NCBI GenBank assembly: GCA_000320605.2
Contig: KB445796.1
Span: 132,916-196,915, forward strand
Source: Gelatoporia subvermispora B
Taxonomy: Eukaryota > Basidiomycota > Agaricomycetes > Polyporales > Gelatoporiaceae
Direction: 5' to 3'
Length of the DNA stretch: 64,000 bases
Position 1 is the first letter of the stretch. Every line of letters starts with the position of its first letter. Below, piece after piece: positions 46,961 to 58,344 of this stretch. Below the pieces are notes generated by a model. The model made no database searches and was not told the DNA's origin. It saw only the letters and a list, made by a program, of their open reading frames with translations. The position numbers and the translations under genes were made by a program.

Positions 46961-47669
46961 CTAGTTGCTGCGCTTGAGGTGGATCCCAAGGTAATGCGCA
47001 GGGACAAAGTCGCCTTCAAATGGTCTAGGTTCAGTGATATAAATATGGAACCGGACCTGCACAGATGTCAAGACACGTTTCTTTTGACAATCTCATAGCA
47101 TCGTATAAGCACGTACCTGACCAAAAACACACAGAAACACACTACAAACCAGAACCCTAGGAGAGGGCGAGAAAGAGGCGTCCCAAACCACCGCCTACGG
47201 ACGTCGAGGCTGATGGAGGCGGGTGGGGAGGATTGGAGCACATACAGGCGCCCACGCTAGTTCGATTATGTAATATTCCGAGTAAGTCCAACTGTCTCTC
47301 CCGGATTTGACGCACGTTTCGTCGTTGACCAATCCTTCCCCGTCCTTTTGTGTTCTATCAGGCAGGTGCGAAGAGGGACGGGACATCTCTCGCGGGATGT
47401 CTCGATATGACTGCAATCAGAAGGCCTGCAGTCGCTGAATCCGTGCTACTTCGGGTTTCACTGTTGACGCCCACTACGATACCCGAGAGGACCAGTGGGG
47501 ATCAGTGAGGCACCGCCCAGACTGTAGAGTCGACGCACTGTCAACATTCCAGATTTCGCACAGAGCCTCCGAGTTCCGGGACATTGCATGCTTGCATATA
47601 TGTTACAAATGTAAGGATGAAGGTAGACAGATGAAGAAGAAAAACCAATAATGATAGATGTAACTTGCG
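46961..47669. other. Intergenic upstream of PAQR gene
   Basis: 709 bp between the PAQR start and the end of the polymerase kappa gene, both on the minus strand. No gene seen; it should hold the PAQR promoter. Confidence 0.55.
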
Positions 47670-50521
47670 TCATCTCCGCCCCGCGCCCTTTCCTGGTTTT
47701 CCTTTTTTGCGTATTGGAGAGCCCTTCGCCAAAGAAAACTTCTTGTTCGACGTCACAGATGCGGAAGTCTGTGCCTCTAGAATCGCATCCTTGCTCAAAC
47801 AAAAATCGATGTGTGCATTGAACCCACGGTTGTTCGTCTCGAGCGACTTGCCACAGATGGGACAGATTTGAGTACAAACGGCATCATCGAGCTGTGCAGG
47901 AGAACAAGCCGTTCCTGAAAGTGACGGGGAGTTCCGCAGCGGTGTGCGCGGCGAATCACCAGCGTGAGGTATCGAAGATTTGACAACGGCACTGCTTGGC
48001 TTCGCAGATCTGCTCGACGACTCTTTCGCGGAAGATAGATCTGAGCTTGGCGCTGGTGCGGAATTTGGCGGCCTTGAACGCGTAGTGGTGGCCTTGGGCG
48101 GAGGCTGATTGTCTTGTTCCATTTCAATCTCTTCCGCAAGGTGATCCTCTATAAAATCGTCTCCTTCGTCGTGCTCATGAAAGCCTGGCATCGCTTCTTC
48201 ATAGCCGTCTTGCGAGAGCGAGAGTATCTCGTGCCCAGGTTGTTTCTCGTTAGGTTCGACATTAACACGACGTCGCTTGCGGGGCGATGTAGGCCCCGAT
48301 ACAGAATCAAAGAACTTCGCGTAGAGATGTTATGTGGGAATATGAAGGAGATTGGCGAGTACTCACGCGCTTGATCCCAGCGGCTTTCGAATCCGCTTCC
48401 TTCTTTAGATCCTTGAGTTTGGTCACTCTGAGCCCGATCAACCGAACTCTCAAAGGTAACTCCGGCATCAGTAGCTCTTTGCCAATCTAGATGTTCCCGT
48501 CTGATGAGCATCGAAGTACGGGTGACTGTGGAGGAACTCACAGCGAAGAGGTCCTCTTTCCTCGTGGATATCCATCTATCGAACGACTTTGCACGAGTGA
48601 ATACTGTCCGAATTCAGTCGAACTACAGATGCCGACAGACGGGCAACACACGCACCTTGATATGTATCAAGCTTATACTTTAAAGTGATCGTTTTGCCAG
48701 ACCATCCGTCGCCCTGCATGTCAGCCTCCAGTTCTGCGGCGACCTCCTCGAGTTTATTCAAGATATCTTCTTGCGTCCAGAGTGTCGAGAAAGTCCTGTG
48801 TGGCAATCTGTCGTGAATACAAAGTTAGTCTTCAGGAGACAAAAATTCCTGACCTTTCAGCGCCAATGCTTTTACGTTCCTCTCGTTGCCATGGTTGGAC
48901 CACATTCGATGCGATACCCAGGTATGTTTGCAACAGAAAGTGAAGACCAAACTGCTTGTCCATGAGCGACAGCACACCTCGATGAGTGTAGATGTCGCCA
49001 CATGTCTGAGTCGTCATGCATCTGAATCAGCGTGATGGGCTGAACGCAGATTAAGCATACTTTAATGCCTATGGATTCCAACAATCGTTCGTTCACACGC
49101 CCAACTCCAGGTACCTTGCGTATCGACAGGTCCTTCATGAAGGCTTTGATAGCCTGGGGTTGGAATTCGAGCTTAAATTGACCGTTTGGTTTGTTCTGCA
49201 TGTTGATCAGGAAGAAGTATCGACGCTGTGAGGAATAGGTGAAACCTTGTCTGAACAAATCTACAGGCCATGAGCATCTGTCTCCTGTCAGCTTCGATAC
49301 AAACGGACTGACCTTGGCCAGCATCTGAAAGATAGCCAAACCATCCAATTAAATTTGTGTCGGGATGCAGAGTGACTGCGGGGTTCTCACCTTATTCGGC
49401 GCAATCCCGGCACTGACTGTCAAGTCCGTTTCCCGATGCACAACTTCGCGCATCTCTCGCACACATTCTTCAGGTACGATGTTATGCTCAGTGCAATATG
49501 GGGTGATACTGGGGGCACGAACCAAGTTCAGTCCCTCCAGGCTGTCGGCAACAAACACAAGACAGCGAAATCTCACTTGAGATAGCCTTCGTCGCAGCCT
49601 GCAGCACACATGTCGGGATCATAGCGCCTGAATATATTCATGACCTTCTTCGACATCTCGGAGTACCGTGAGAAATTGTTCTTGACCAGAATGAGATTTG
49701 GGCAGAGCTTGGTAGCAATGAACGCTACAAATATTCAGATTGGCATCAAACAGACAAAATGCAGCTGTGCATACATGCCATCCCGGATCGTACCCCATAT
49801 TTGCGGGCCTCATATGACGCGGTTGTCAACACCCCATGTCCGACCTTGGTTGACCGTCAGCGCGATATCGTTGCGAGTACATAGTTCCGACGTACAGCGA
49901 ATGGTTGCCCTTGAAGGTCTGGGTTGTCAAGCAACTCTACGCTAGCGTAGAAGGCATCCATGTCTACGTGGACGATGGTTTGTGATAGATCTCGCTGTGC
50001 TTCCATCTTCACTAGCTACAGTAGACGTTCAGGAGAAATGTAACAATTATTGGAACGTAAAACTCGTACCAGCTGATCAACATTTTGCTCAACTTTGTCT
50101 ACGTAGAGGTAGTGATGTTCATGAGTATTCGAACGTGTTATATGACATTATACGCACGCAGGTCGACCCCTTTCAACACCTCATCTCGATGCTTCAAAAT
50201 ACGAGAAATTCGTTCCGTAGTCTCCTTGTCCTTCCTCTTCTCATTCTGCTCCTCTATGTCAAGATTATGACAGCCCGCATTGAAGAGGAGGCTGACCTCG
50301 TAGAACTTCGACCCCTTCGAGGCCTCGGCAATGATACGGTTGATGTCACGTTGGTCTGTAGCAAGTCTGATGGCGGCCACACACGTGTTACAAGTGCTCG
50401 TAGCTTCTAAAGTGTCCTCTCGTGCTCACCCTGCCTTCGTTGTGGAAGGGCCTGCTAGCCGCCTGAGAAGACTCTCCGAGTCTTGCGATTGCTTGGGAGG
50501 CAGCGGCGAGTCGTTGGGCAT
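47670..50521 (-). CDS. DNA polymerase kappa (Y family, DinB), with UBZ finger
   Basis: Translesion polymerase that copies past bulky N2-guanine lesions and extends mismatched ends, acting in the nucleus with PCNA. The start at 50521 (MPNDSPLPPKQSQDSES) leads over many exons through DQRDINRIIAEASKGSKFYE, NEKRKDKETTERISRIL, IVHVDMDAFYASVELL (metal-binding Asp), SYEARKYGVRSGMA, then RRYDPDMCAAGCDEGYLN (palm carboxylates D-E), ETDLTVSAGIAPNK, DKNKPNGQFKLEFQPQAI, and the helix-hairpin-helix IRKVPGVGRVNERLLESIG. The little-finger part follows, with GWSGKTITLKYKLDTYQ. A C2HC UBZ finger (CPICGKSLETNNRGFNAHID, then C) binds ubiquitinated PCNA, and the protein ends in a basic tail (IRKKGKPGKGAGRR). The usual S-L-D-E motif reads G-C-D-E. 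No break was found. It shares a 297-bp promoter with the MYND gene. Confidence 0.94.
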
Positions 50522-50818
50522 TTCTTTTCAATGGTTGATCATGAGTCACTTCGTACAAGTCGTGTCGAACCGTAAGCTTTGATCTCCTGAGTTAGGATGT
50601 GCTTGGTATGACTAAGTGCGCACTGCAAGTGCTTTGTGCCACTATCGTGGCCAGCGCCAACGCCCCATTGAGCGCGGGTTGACGTGACGTGACGCAGTTG
50701 TAATTACTTCCACGTGATCGTTACGAACGCGTTACGCGTCGCGCGTTAGACGCTCCTGACCCCAGTTTGACCCGCCATCAAGTGAAGTTGCGAAACATCA
50801 AGCATATTCGGAAGCAGC
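50522..50818. promoter_or_regulatory. Bidirectional promoter with paired MCB boxes
   Basis: Between two divergent starts, within 297 bp, there are two ACGCGT hexamers at 50727-50732 and 50734-50739 (MluI cell-cycle box core, bound by MBF in yeasts). There is also CACGTG at 50711-50716, and three TGACG units in a row at 50680-50694 (CRE-like). MCB boxes normally drive G1/S expression of DNA replication and repair genes, which suits polymerase kappa. That this fungus uses MBF here is inference. Confidence 0.65.
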
Positions 50819-53082
50819 ATGCTTGGCCTGCGAAACGAAATACTATCTACTACCTCCTTCGGACCTCGAGCACATCTGGAGGGTGTCAATATACCTCCGG
50901 GCTTGAAGTTACCTCCGTTAGATCTCGTTCGCCTAGAAGCGGAGCAATGTGCGTACTCGACGACTCATAGCGGCACCGCAGACCCAAGTGGCTTCTCCTG
51001 AGATGTCGCTCACTTTGATTCAATCACAGTACCAGAATGCCAAAGAGATGGTATCGGAAGTATTCGAGCCGTCTTTTACAGTCAGAAGCGTGGCATCGTC
51101 ACCGGTGACAATGACGACCGACCTCTTCCGGAGCCGCTGGCATGGAATACAAGTTTCCCGAATTTGTTCAAGTTCAGCTACTTCGCTCATACTCAAGACG
51201 GTGAGGCTCGTTTATTTCGATCGGTTGTATGCGTTAATTATGGAGTTCAACGTTAGTTCCGGTGGAGTTACTGGAACCAGTGATCTTCACTCTCAAGATG
51301 TTCATCCGAGTCCTGGAGGAATCAACCGAAGACCAGCTCAGAGCAATTGGACATTATCTTCCCAACCAGGATGCTAAGAAAGCCAACTACGTTATGGTAT
51401 GGCAAAGCCTTAGCCCAGACAAGCCGAGTTGAATGCAGAGACAATCTATCACACAGCTCGCCAACTCACGATTCAAGCTGTGTCAGCACCTGATGTAATT
51501 CTTTTGACCTCTCATTTTAGCCATGCTTACGTGTGACTAGGAAATCTGTCATTGACCGTCCTGCAGAAGCTATGCCATACTTCGAAGCCGCCGTCCAAGC
51601 AGATCAGCTAAACATGGGCAAGGCGACAAAGGCACCCTGGCTGGCGAACCCGTGTGCAATCTTATTCTTGTTCCGTAGCATACAGTCTGAACCTCGGTTT
51701 CCTAATAGGCTTTTATGGACTCAGTACTGCGAGGCACGCACACTGGCTGGTGTTTTTACCGATGAGACGAAGGTCGCGCTGGAACATGCCTTAATGGCCA
51801 TGGACTCTCCCAAAGTCAAGGCAACTTCGTTAACCAATCTTTTGGCGACGACAGTCCAAATTCGAATCCATCTCGCGAATGTACTACTTCGGCTGGGTGC
51901 AAACTCAGAGACTCAGAAGGAGTGCGTATGTAGAGTTACATCGAGTGATTGCAGCCTGATCTCCTTCTTCAGGCATACAGAATGGGCCGCGAATTGGCTG
52001 CGCAAGAACCCCAAGCTGATTCAACGCGAGACACTCCGTCAGATCCTCGCGCGTGAGGATCAACCACCGCATCCCGTGCTGACCGCGCTTGGTGGACTGG
52101 ATTGGTTGGAGCCCCATGAGACTACGTATAGGATGGATGAACGTCAGTCAAAGCAATGCAGAACATGTAGCGCTCGCGAACCGCAAGTCAAGCTGTCTAG
52201 GTGCGCCGGATGTCAACGCATATGGTATTGGTACGTTCTTGTCTGTCGCTACAATCAATATGTGCCCGTTGGCGACTCCCAAGTACAGCTCGAAGGAGTG
52301 TCAAAGGTCAAATTGGAAGTTCCATAAGTAAGTCACCTCACGTTGCTCGAGTATCCAGTTGTATCATATATGTTGTTAGGGAGTTCTGCAAGTAAGTTCT
52401 GCACGCGTTCTCTTGAGTAATTTCTCTGATCTGAACATAACTGCGGTGATCCACCTCCCGTTCAGGGAGTCTGCCAGGTCTAAGGCTAAGACAGAAGAGC
52501 TTACAAAGTCAGACCCTTCAGCTGGGCAGAAAGCGAGCGACTGGATCAAGTGGCGCGACGGATCTCACTTCGCAAATACTCACGCTTTAGCGTTTGCCCT
52601 TGGCCTGTACCGCGATCCTTCACGCGGTCGCACGCACATCGTGTTCAGACAGGTGGAGTACACCCCAAAGGGGTCGAAGGACATTCGTCACAAGTTCCGC
52701 GTCGCACGATGCGGGGTCTTCCGCATCGCAGACGTACTGTCCGACATCGAGCTGATGATGGGCTTGGACAAAGGTGAAGGCAAGGACTACGTACAGAGCC
52801 TCCTGGACGAGCTCAACTCGACGAACCAAGGGGCAGACCTTGTGCCCATATTGGATTTGACATTTGGCGATGCAATCGAGACATGGATGGGCAGCAGTAC
52901 GTTCATAGCCTGAGATGCTCGCGAAAGTGAACTCAAACGCTGCATGTCTAGTGGCACTTCCCCTGAGCGCCCTTCGACAGCTTCCTTACAATGCCAGATG
53001 GAGAAAGACGGTCAATCAAGGCGAACCTCCTGAACCCATCATGCTCCGGAGTGGAGCGCAAGACGTCGAACATGTGTTCTAA
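50819..53082 (+). CDS. MYND zinc-finger protein, helical repeat region at the N-terminus
   Basis: The start at 50819 reads MLGLRNEILSTTSFGPRAHL. A GTGCGT donor at 50948 joins to LPECQRDGIGSIRAVFYSQK, then PEPLAWNTSFPNLFKFSYFA. The following exons carry VPVELLEPVIFTLKMFIRV, AKKANYVM, RQSITQLANSRFKLCQHL and MKSVIDRPAEAMPYFEAAVQ, then ARTLAGVFTDETKVALEHAL (helical, TPR-like by eye). The MYND finger follows as C-R-T-C, C-A-G-C, C-S-K-E-C and H-K-E-F-C (two zinc sites), and then a C-terminal domain with GLYRDPSRGRTHIVFRQVEY ending QDVEHVF at 53082. Fungal proteins of this layout are common and mostly uncharacterised; MYND fingers bind proline-rich partners. It is divergently paired with DNA polymerase kappa. 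About eleven exons. Several joins (for example around 51400-51545) depend on short introns, so the exact chain in that part is less certain. Confidence 0.82.
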
Positions 53083-53436
53083 TTAATGGCAACGCCGAGG
53101 CGCCAGCCAACAGTCTCATTAACGAGCGTATAGTAGATACCCTACAAAAACCCGGAACCGACATTACAATGCATGGTATGCAGATGTAAGTACACGCGAG
53201 CGGGTTTCAGATAGTATGATGTTAGAGGGCTTGTCCGCAGATACACAGAAAGGCAGTCCTTCAAATTACTACGTCGAACTTGATGATTTGGTCGGATGCA
53301 ACTAATCTAGACGGTAAAAGCTGGATGCTGATATAGATTTATGTCGCGTCAACTCCATGTTATTCGTAGCATTAGATATCAAATTATGCTTAATGTTACG
53401 AAGCCAACGTCGACCAATCTCCAGACCTGGCTCGAC
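53083..53436. other. Convergent 3' region
   Basis: 354 bp between the MYND and caspase-domain genes; nothing recognised. Confidence 0.6.
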
Positions 53437-55443
53437 TCATCCTTTGGACGCCTTCATATCGGCTGAGCCCAGTTTGTGGATGACTTTGGGCGCCTTCATA
53501 TCAGCTGAGCACTGTTTGTGGATGACGTTGATACATGCTATGATCGAATCCCAGAAGTCGTCTTCCTTCGCTGCATGCCGTCGCCCCGCGGTCGAGGCAT
53601 GGGGTATACTCGGAGCCGATGGACTTTGTTCGATGAACGTCATCGGCGTGAACGAGGTAGACACGAACAATTTGAGGAAACCAGCCCCTGTGTCAGCTCC
53701 GTCGACGAGGCTGAACGAAAGGGCCTCCGAGTCTGGAGTGCCCGACCCAATGACCATGGTCGAGTGTTTGCGGAGGGGGGCCGACTTCGCCGACTCGGGG
53801 TGATAGACCATGGTGATACCATATCCGCTGGCGTCCATGTACGCAAGGTATGGCCAGAGGTCGTGGTCAGAGTAATTGTTGAGGACAACGGAATAGATAG
53901 AAGCCTTGTCGTCATCGACGATCTGCGCCCGACCATTCACGAGTAGGTTACCGCTCGTGCGTTCCCACGTGGTCGAATCAAGGCGGTAGAGCTCCATGCT
54001 CACCAAGCCAAGTAGAGGGCGCTGCGGATTCTTGCGGTGGAGATGGAGGTGAAAATGCGCCGCCTCATCCACAATCTTGAAGTCTGCACTGCCCTTCGAG
54101 CTGGGGAGATGGATGATCTGGCGGCAGTTCGAGGCAATCATCCCATCGTGCCGCTCAACAACGAGCTGGCGTCGACGCAGCTTGACCGATATATCCGCCT
54201 GTGTGGCCTGCTTGACACGCATCATGCTGACCGCCGCCTTTGGAGACGCATTCGATGGCTGTGAGGCTATGTTCTTGCAGAGACGACAGCGACGCAGGAA
54301 GGAAAATAGGGACCTGCGGACATGGACGCGGAATGGAGTGCGGTTATTCCAGCGAATTACACGCGCCCAACCTTCGCGAGTTGCTGCCTGATTGTGTGAC
54401 TTCGACCGCGCAAGCGACCACGTGGGATGGACCTCGACGGCGGAGTATGTCGCCATGGGAGGGTTGAGGGAACCGCGCCGGTTGTGGACGTGCACGCTAA
54501 ACTCTGTGCCCTCCATGATACCGTGGATGGCCCCTGCATCAATGCGGAGCTTCTCCTGATCGGATGCGCGGACAGGGACGTAGTGGGCATCCTCGCTGAA
54601 TGGCACTCCATCAAAGAGGACGCGATCCACGTTTCTCCCCGTACAGACGGGCTGTTGGTGATCATCCATGTAGACGCGAAGCTCACTAGGCATGTCGGAG
54701 TATGTGAGCTTGTGCATGGAAGCAGTATCTTTGAGAGTCAGGAGCGCATGCGTCAGGTTGCCCCCGCCTTTGCTCTCTGTGGCGATCCAGCCTGATGCGC
54801 AGGCTGCTAGGACGATATGCGTGCCGAGACTTGCTCCTGTAAAGCCGCGCGTCGCGGGAGGTTCCTTCCCATGAGCAACGGCGCTTTTCCATAGCCCTGT
54901 AAGGAGATCGTCGGGAGAAGCCTTGACCGTCGGGGTGTGGCGTGCATGGCGGCGCTCACCGACGCCATTCACAGGAAGGGAGAAGCATGTGTCGAGTATG
55001 AGTGTGATGTTGTCGCCCTTGGTGACGCACAAGTCGCGAAGCATGGAATGAAGCGAGCGGTCCGAGATTCCTGCTACCCTCCCCCTCTCGTCTTTAGCGT
55101 CGTGATCGTAAGGACACAACACCTCGACATCCGTCTGCCGGCCACTGAACCACCCAGGTGGGGCCCGGACTGTGCTGCCGTGTCCGGCAAAGTAGATGAT
55201 GATGGCATCCCCTGGCTCGATGGCGGGGTTGTTCAGGAGGTGACTCATGAACTTGTCCTCAATGTTGGCTTTGGTAGCCACGCTATCTAGAAGCATGCAG
55301 ATATGGTCGCGAGGGACGTGTAAATCGTGAGTGAGCCACCGCTTGATATTCTGCGCGTCATCGACACAAGACTCGAGGTTCCAGATGTTTCCTGCCTTGT
55401 ACTTGTCGATACCGATGATAAGAGCGAAGACGTTCGCCGCCAT
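53437..55443 (-). CDS. Caspase-domain (peptidase C14) protein, intronless
   Basis: A single uninterrupted frame of 668 residues. The N-terminal half is a caspase/metacaspase-like hydrolase: MAANVFALIIGIDKYKAGN, LESCVDDAQNIKRWLTHDL, AIIIYFAGHGS with the catalytic His, and LILDTCFS with the catalytic Cys, then HIVLAACASGWIATES, a pattern typical of the large C14 families of basidiomycetes. Metacaspases cut after Arg or Lys and act in cell death and protein quality control; specificity of this branch is unknown. The C-terminal half (about residues 290-640) has no fold I recognise; it is beta-rich by eye, with a WNNRTPFRVHV region and a SMELYRLDSTTWERTS stretch. The last 28 residues are a 14-residue unit twice (see the repeat entry). 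It is intronless among intron-rich neighbours, which might suggest retro-copying or selection, but there is no poly-A trace. It faces the ATG6 gene across a 1.1-kb divergent region. Confidence 0.9.
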   Translation of the reverse strand: MAANVFALIIGIDKYKAGNIWNLESCVDDAQNIKRWLTHDLHVPRDHICMLLDSVATKANIEDKFMSHLLNNPAIEPGDAIIIYFAGHGSTVRAPPGWFSGRQTDVEVLCPYDHDAKDERGRVAGISDRSLHSMLRDLCVTKGDNITLILDTCFSLPVNGVGERRHARHTPTVKASPDDLLTGLWKSAVAHGKEPPATRGFTGASLGTHIVLAACASGWIATESKGGGNLTHALLTLKDTASMHKLTYSDMPSELRVYMDDHQQPVCTGRNVDRVLFDGVPFSEDAHYVPVRASDQEKLRIDAGAIHGIMEGTEFSVHVHNRRGSLNPPMATYSAVEVHPTWSLARSKSHNQAATREGWARVIRWNNRTPFRVHVRRSLFSFLRRCRLCKNIASQPSNASPKAAVSMMRVKQATQADISVKLRRRQLVVERHDGMIASNCRQIIHLPSSKGSADFKIVDEAAHFHLHLHRKNPQRPLLGLVSMELYRLDSTTWERTSGNLLVNGRAQIVDDDKASIYSVVLNNYSDHDLWPYLAYMDASGYGITMVYHPESAKSAPLRKHSTMVIGSGTPDSEALSFSLVDGADTGAGFLKLFVSTSFTPMTFIEQSPSAPSIPHASTAGRRHAAKEDDFWDSIIACINVIHKQCSADMKAPKVIHKLGSADMKASKG
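53443..53526 (-). repeat. 42-bp tandem repeat at the 3' end of the caspase gene
   Basis: Two copies (53443-53484 and 53485-53526), near-identical and in frame, each coding 14 residues: VIHKQCSADMKAPK and VIHKLGSADMKASK. They sit at the C-terminus, just before the stop. Such a unit can change copy number by slippage. Confidence 0.88.
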
Positions 55444-56562
55444 AGTGAGCTCATGAGCCGAAGATCAGATCAACAGGCGGATGTGCAGAGGACTTGGAGT
55501 GCAACTCACAGCTCGGTGACCAAGGCGACGACAGAACCGTGGAGGAGAGGGTTGGTTGGCTGCGATGAGAGTCATCCAATGTCCTTATACTCACTGGTGA
55601 CTGTTGACGCGTGAAATGCGGTGAGCACTGCGTCGTGCATGTCGCACTGCACGCCTCCATAATGCGGAGCGTTCCGTGAAATGAACACGGCCGATTGATC
55701 ATCACTTTAGCGGGGAAAGCATTCGCGATGATAGGAGCACCAGAACAGTCTACAGCAGCAACAAAGGCGAGTTCGAGGTCAAAAGAGACATCCCGCTTCT
55801 ACTCCGTTCTGACCTCCCGCGTTGATATGAAAGCCATGTCGCGAAGAAATATGCCGACTCGAGGAAGACGATCTAGGCACGCGGTCAAAGTGACGACACC
55901 GACTGACTCAACTTCGACGATCTATTGGAGTTCAACGCGCCGAACGGCATTGTTTCAGCGAGCCACACAGGGGTGCTGTACTTGGAATCGATATTAAATC
56001 ATCCACGAGGATACCACCTGCACGGCCGAAATTCGATACATTGTTGTTGATCATGCGGTGGCGTCATAAACTGATCGGCGTAAATATTAAAAGGGTATTC
56101 CTGAGAGGTCTTCCAATATCAACAAGCAACCTAGGAACAAAGCAGAAAGAAGGCGCAGTGCAAGATTGGCGGAATTTGGTTTGAAAGAGTCAGAACTCGT
56201 CAAGGACTTCCTCGGAGAAAGCCTGAATCACGTGTCGGCACAGAGATGCCGAACTGCGCGCCAGCGCCCTCGGCATCCATTGCAGGTTACACCGTTACAG
56301 TCAGACTGCAGCTCGAACGCCGACATCGTACTTCTATGCATCACGTATGCGTTTGATTTGTTTCGAGTCACCTTTCTGCTTCTGTGGTGCGATATACATG
56401 ACGACAAATCTCCGAGAATCTCTGTGACTTGTGCCAAACCACTTGCTCTTAGCGGCCATCGACGACTTCACAATTATTCGAATTTCGCGATATCTGCGCT
56501 CGTCCTCACAGCTTCAAACCACGCGTGCGCCCTAGAGACTGACACCTAGACATCCTCACAAC
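55444..56562. other. Divergent region of the caspase and ATG6 genes, with possible fragment
   Basis: 1.1 kb. Plus-strand readings at about 55755-55830 (SNKGEFEVKRDIPLLL) and 55905-56000 (FDDLLEFNAPNGIVSASH) look protein-like but lie in frames separated by stops, with no joining intron. They may be the remnant of another gene. The rest is promoter sequence. Confidence 0.4.
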
Positions 56563-58344
56563 ATGAACTTTGTATGCCAACAGTGCAAGCAGCCCTTGCA
56601 GGTGGGCCAGAGCGATTCTTACCACTGACCCGGCCGCTTATGAACTGTCATAGCTAGATGCTTCGCTGGTCGACCTGTCTCCGTCTGCGTACGACATGGT
56701 AGCTGCGTCACTACCTCCTTCACCTCTTCATCATGGGCGACAAACCACAGGACCTGAGAAGCTCGCACAACTCCCCGCGCCTGCTACCGCAAAAGCCGCT
56801 TGGCAGTCTTCTGCTCAGGCAAGCGCAGGACCTTCTGCGTCAGGCTTGCCACGCGCCTCCAGAGGGCACTCGCAGCGGACATCTGTGTTGCCTAACGAGT
56901 CGTTTGTGCTGCTCCAGGACAGCGTGATCCGCAACATCCCCTCTCCCCTCCCAGCTACGCCGCACGCAAAGAAGGGCTCCGTGTCCAAGGGGCGCACAAC
57001 AGGCACGCCCCCGGGCCCAGCGCCCGCCCCAGCGCCCGAGGAGCCCGCGCAGCCGAACCCTTCGCCCTTATCGCACCACCTGCGCTCCACGCTGCGGCTG
57101 TTCAACCTGCTCGCGAGCCGCACCGATCTCGACCACCCGCTCTGTGCCGAATGCACGCACAACCTCCTCGTGGCGCTGACGCACCAGCTCGAGGACACGA
57201 AGAAGGAGCGCGACGGGTATATCGCGTTCGAGAAGGAGGTCCGCAAGGAGCGCGAGCGCGGGGGCGGCGAGGCGGAGCGCGCAGAGGCGGATCGCAAGAT
57301 CGAGAAGCTCAAGGACGAGGAGCGACTCGCGGTCGAGCAGCTCAAGGCGGCGGAGCGCGAGCGCGAGCAGCTCGAACAGGAGCTACGCGCGCTGGAGCTG
57401 GAGGAGAAGGCGCTAGAAGAGGAAGAAGCAGAGTGAGTGCTGCATTCCGTATTTCGCGCCCCGCACCTCGCACCCCGCATTCATCCATGTGTATCCGTGC
57501 CGCTGTGGTCGCTGACGCCACCGGTAGGTTCTGGCGCGCGCATAACGCACATCTCCTAAAGTCCGCCGAGCAGGAGTCGCAGCTCGCTGCGCTGCGTGCG
57601 GCATATGCCGCGGATTCGGCCACGCTAGAGAAACTGGAGCGCACGAATGTCTACAACGACGCATTCTGCATCGGCCACGATGGCGTCTTTGGCACAATTA
57701 ATGGATTGCGCTTGGGCAGGGTTCCAGGAGTGCCTGTACGTATACCTCTTATGCTCTGTGAGCTTCTCTCACTATGCTGTAGGTGGAATGGGCGGAGATC
57801 AACGCAGCATGGGGGCAAACGCTGCTCCTGCTCTACACCATCGCAAGGAAACTGGACTTCACATTTGAGAAGTACGCAGGATTGGTGGTCATTCGCAATT
57901 CATGACGCTGATGAGCGCACCCGTGCAGCTACCGCCTGATTCCTATGGGCTCTTTCTCCCGAATAGAACGAACGACAGGCGACAAAGCGACGTACGAGCT
58001 GTATGGCTCGGGTGACCTTCATTTAGGCCGTCTTCTCCACAACCGTCGTTTCGATTTTGGCATGGTCGCCTTTCTAGACTGTCTGAAACAGCTCGTCGAC
58101 TATGTGAAGTCCCAGGATCCACAGGTTGACTTCCCCCATCAGTAAGTATTGTACCACTGTCACGCGGGTGCCACCCACGCTAAGACGTCCGTGTCATTTG
58201 TTCAGGATCGTAAAGGACAAGATAGGGGAGGCTTCTGTGAAGCTGCAATTTAGTCAGGAAGAAGCGTGGACACGTGCGCTGCGGCATGTGCTGCTTGCGC
58301 TCAAGATCTTGCTCAAGTGGACGACAAATGGTGCCAACGGATAA
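56563..58344 (+). CDS. ATG6: ATG6/Beclin-1, autophagy and vacuolar sorting factor
   Basis: Subunit of the class III phosphatidylinositol 3-kinase complexes, with VPS34 and VPS15, that start autophagosome formation. Six exons (56563-56601, 56654-57432, 57528-57735, 57783-57871, 57929-58141, 58206-58344) give 488 residues, every join in frame. The short first exon codes [13 protein letters not shown] with the family CxxC pair. An intrinsically disordered Pro/Ala/Ser region follows, then the sequence [13 protein letters not shown] linker and the charged coiled coil rich in Glu, Lys and Arg (about residues 175-280). The evolutionarily conserved domain is [63 protein letters not shown], then [20 protein letters not shown]. 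It ends [16 protein letters not shown] normal-length ATG6. The coiled coil is GC-rich, with codon use skewed to GAG and CGC. Confidence 0.96.

Noticed and set aside
56815..57644. Minus-strand Ser/Arg-rich frame (221 codons) opposite ATG6
   Set aside because: It is the antisense shadow of the charged coiled coil of ATG6.
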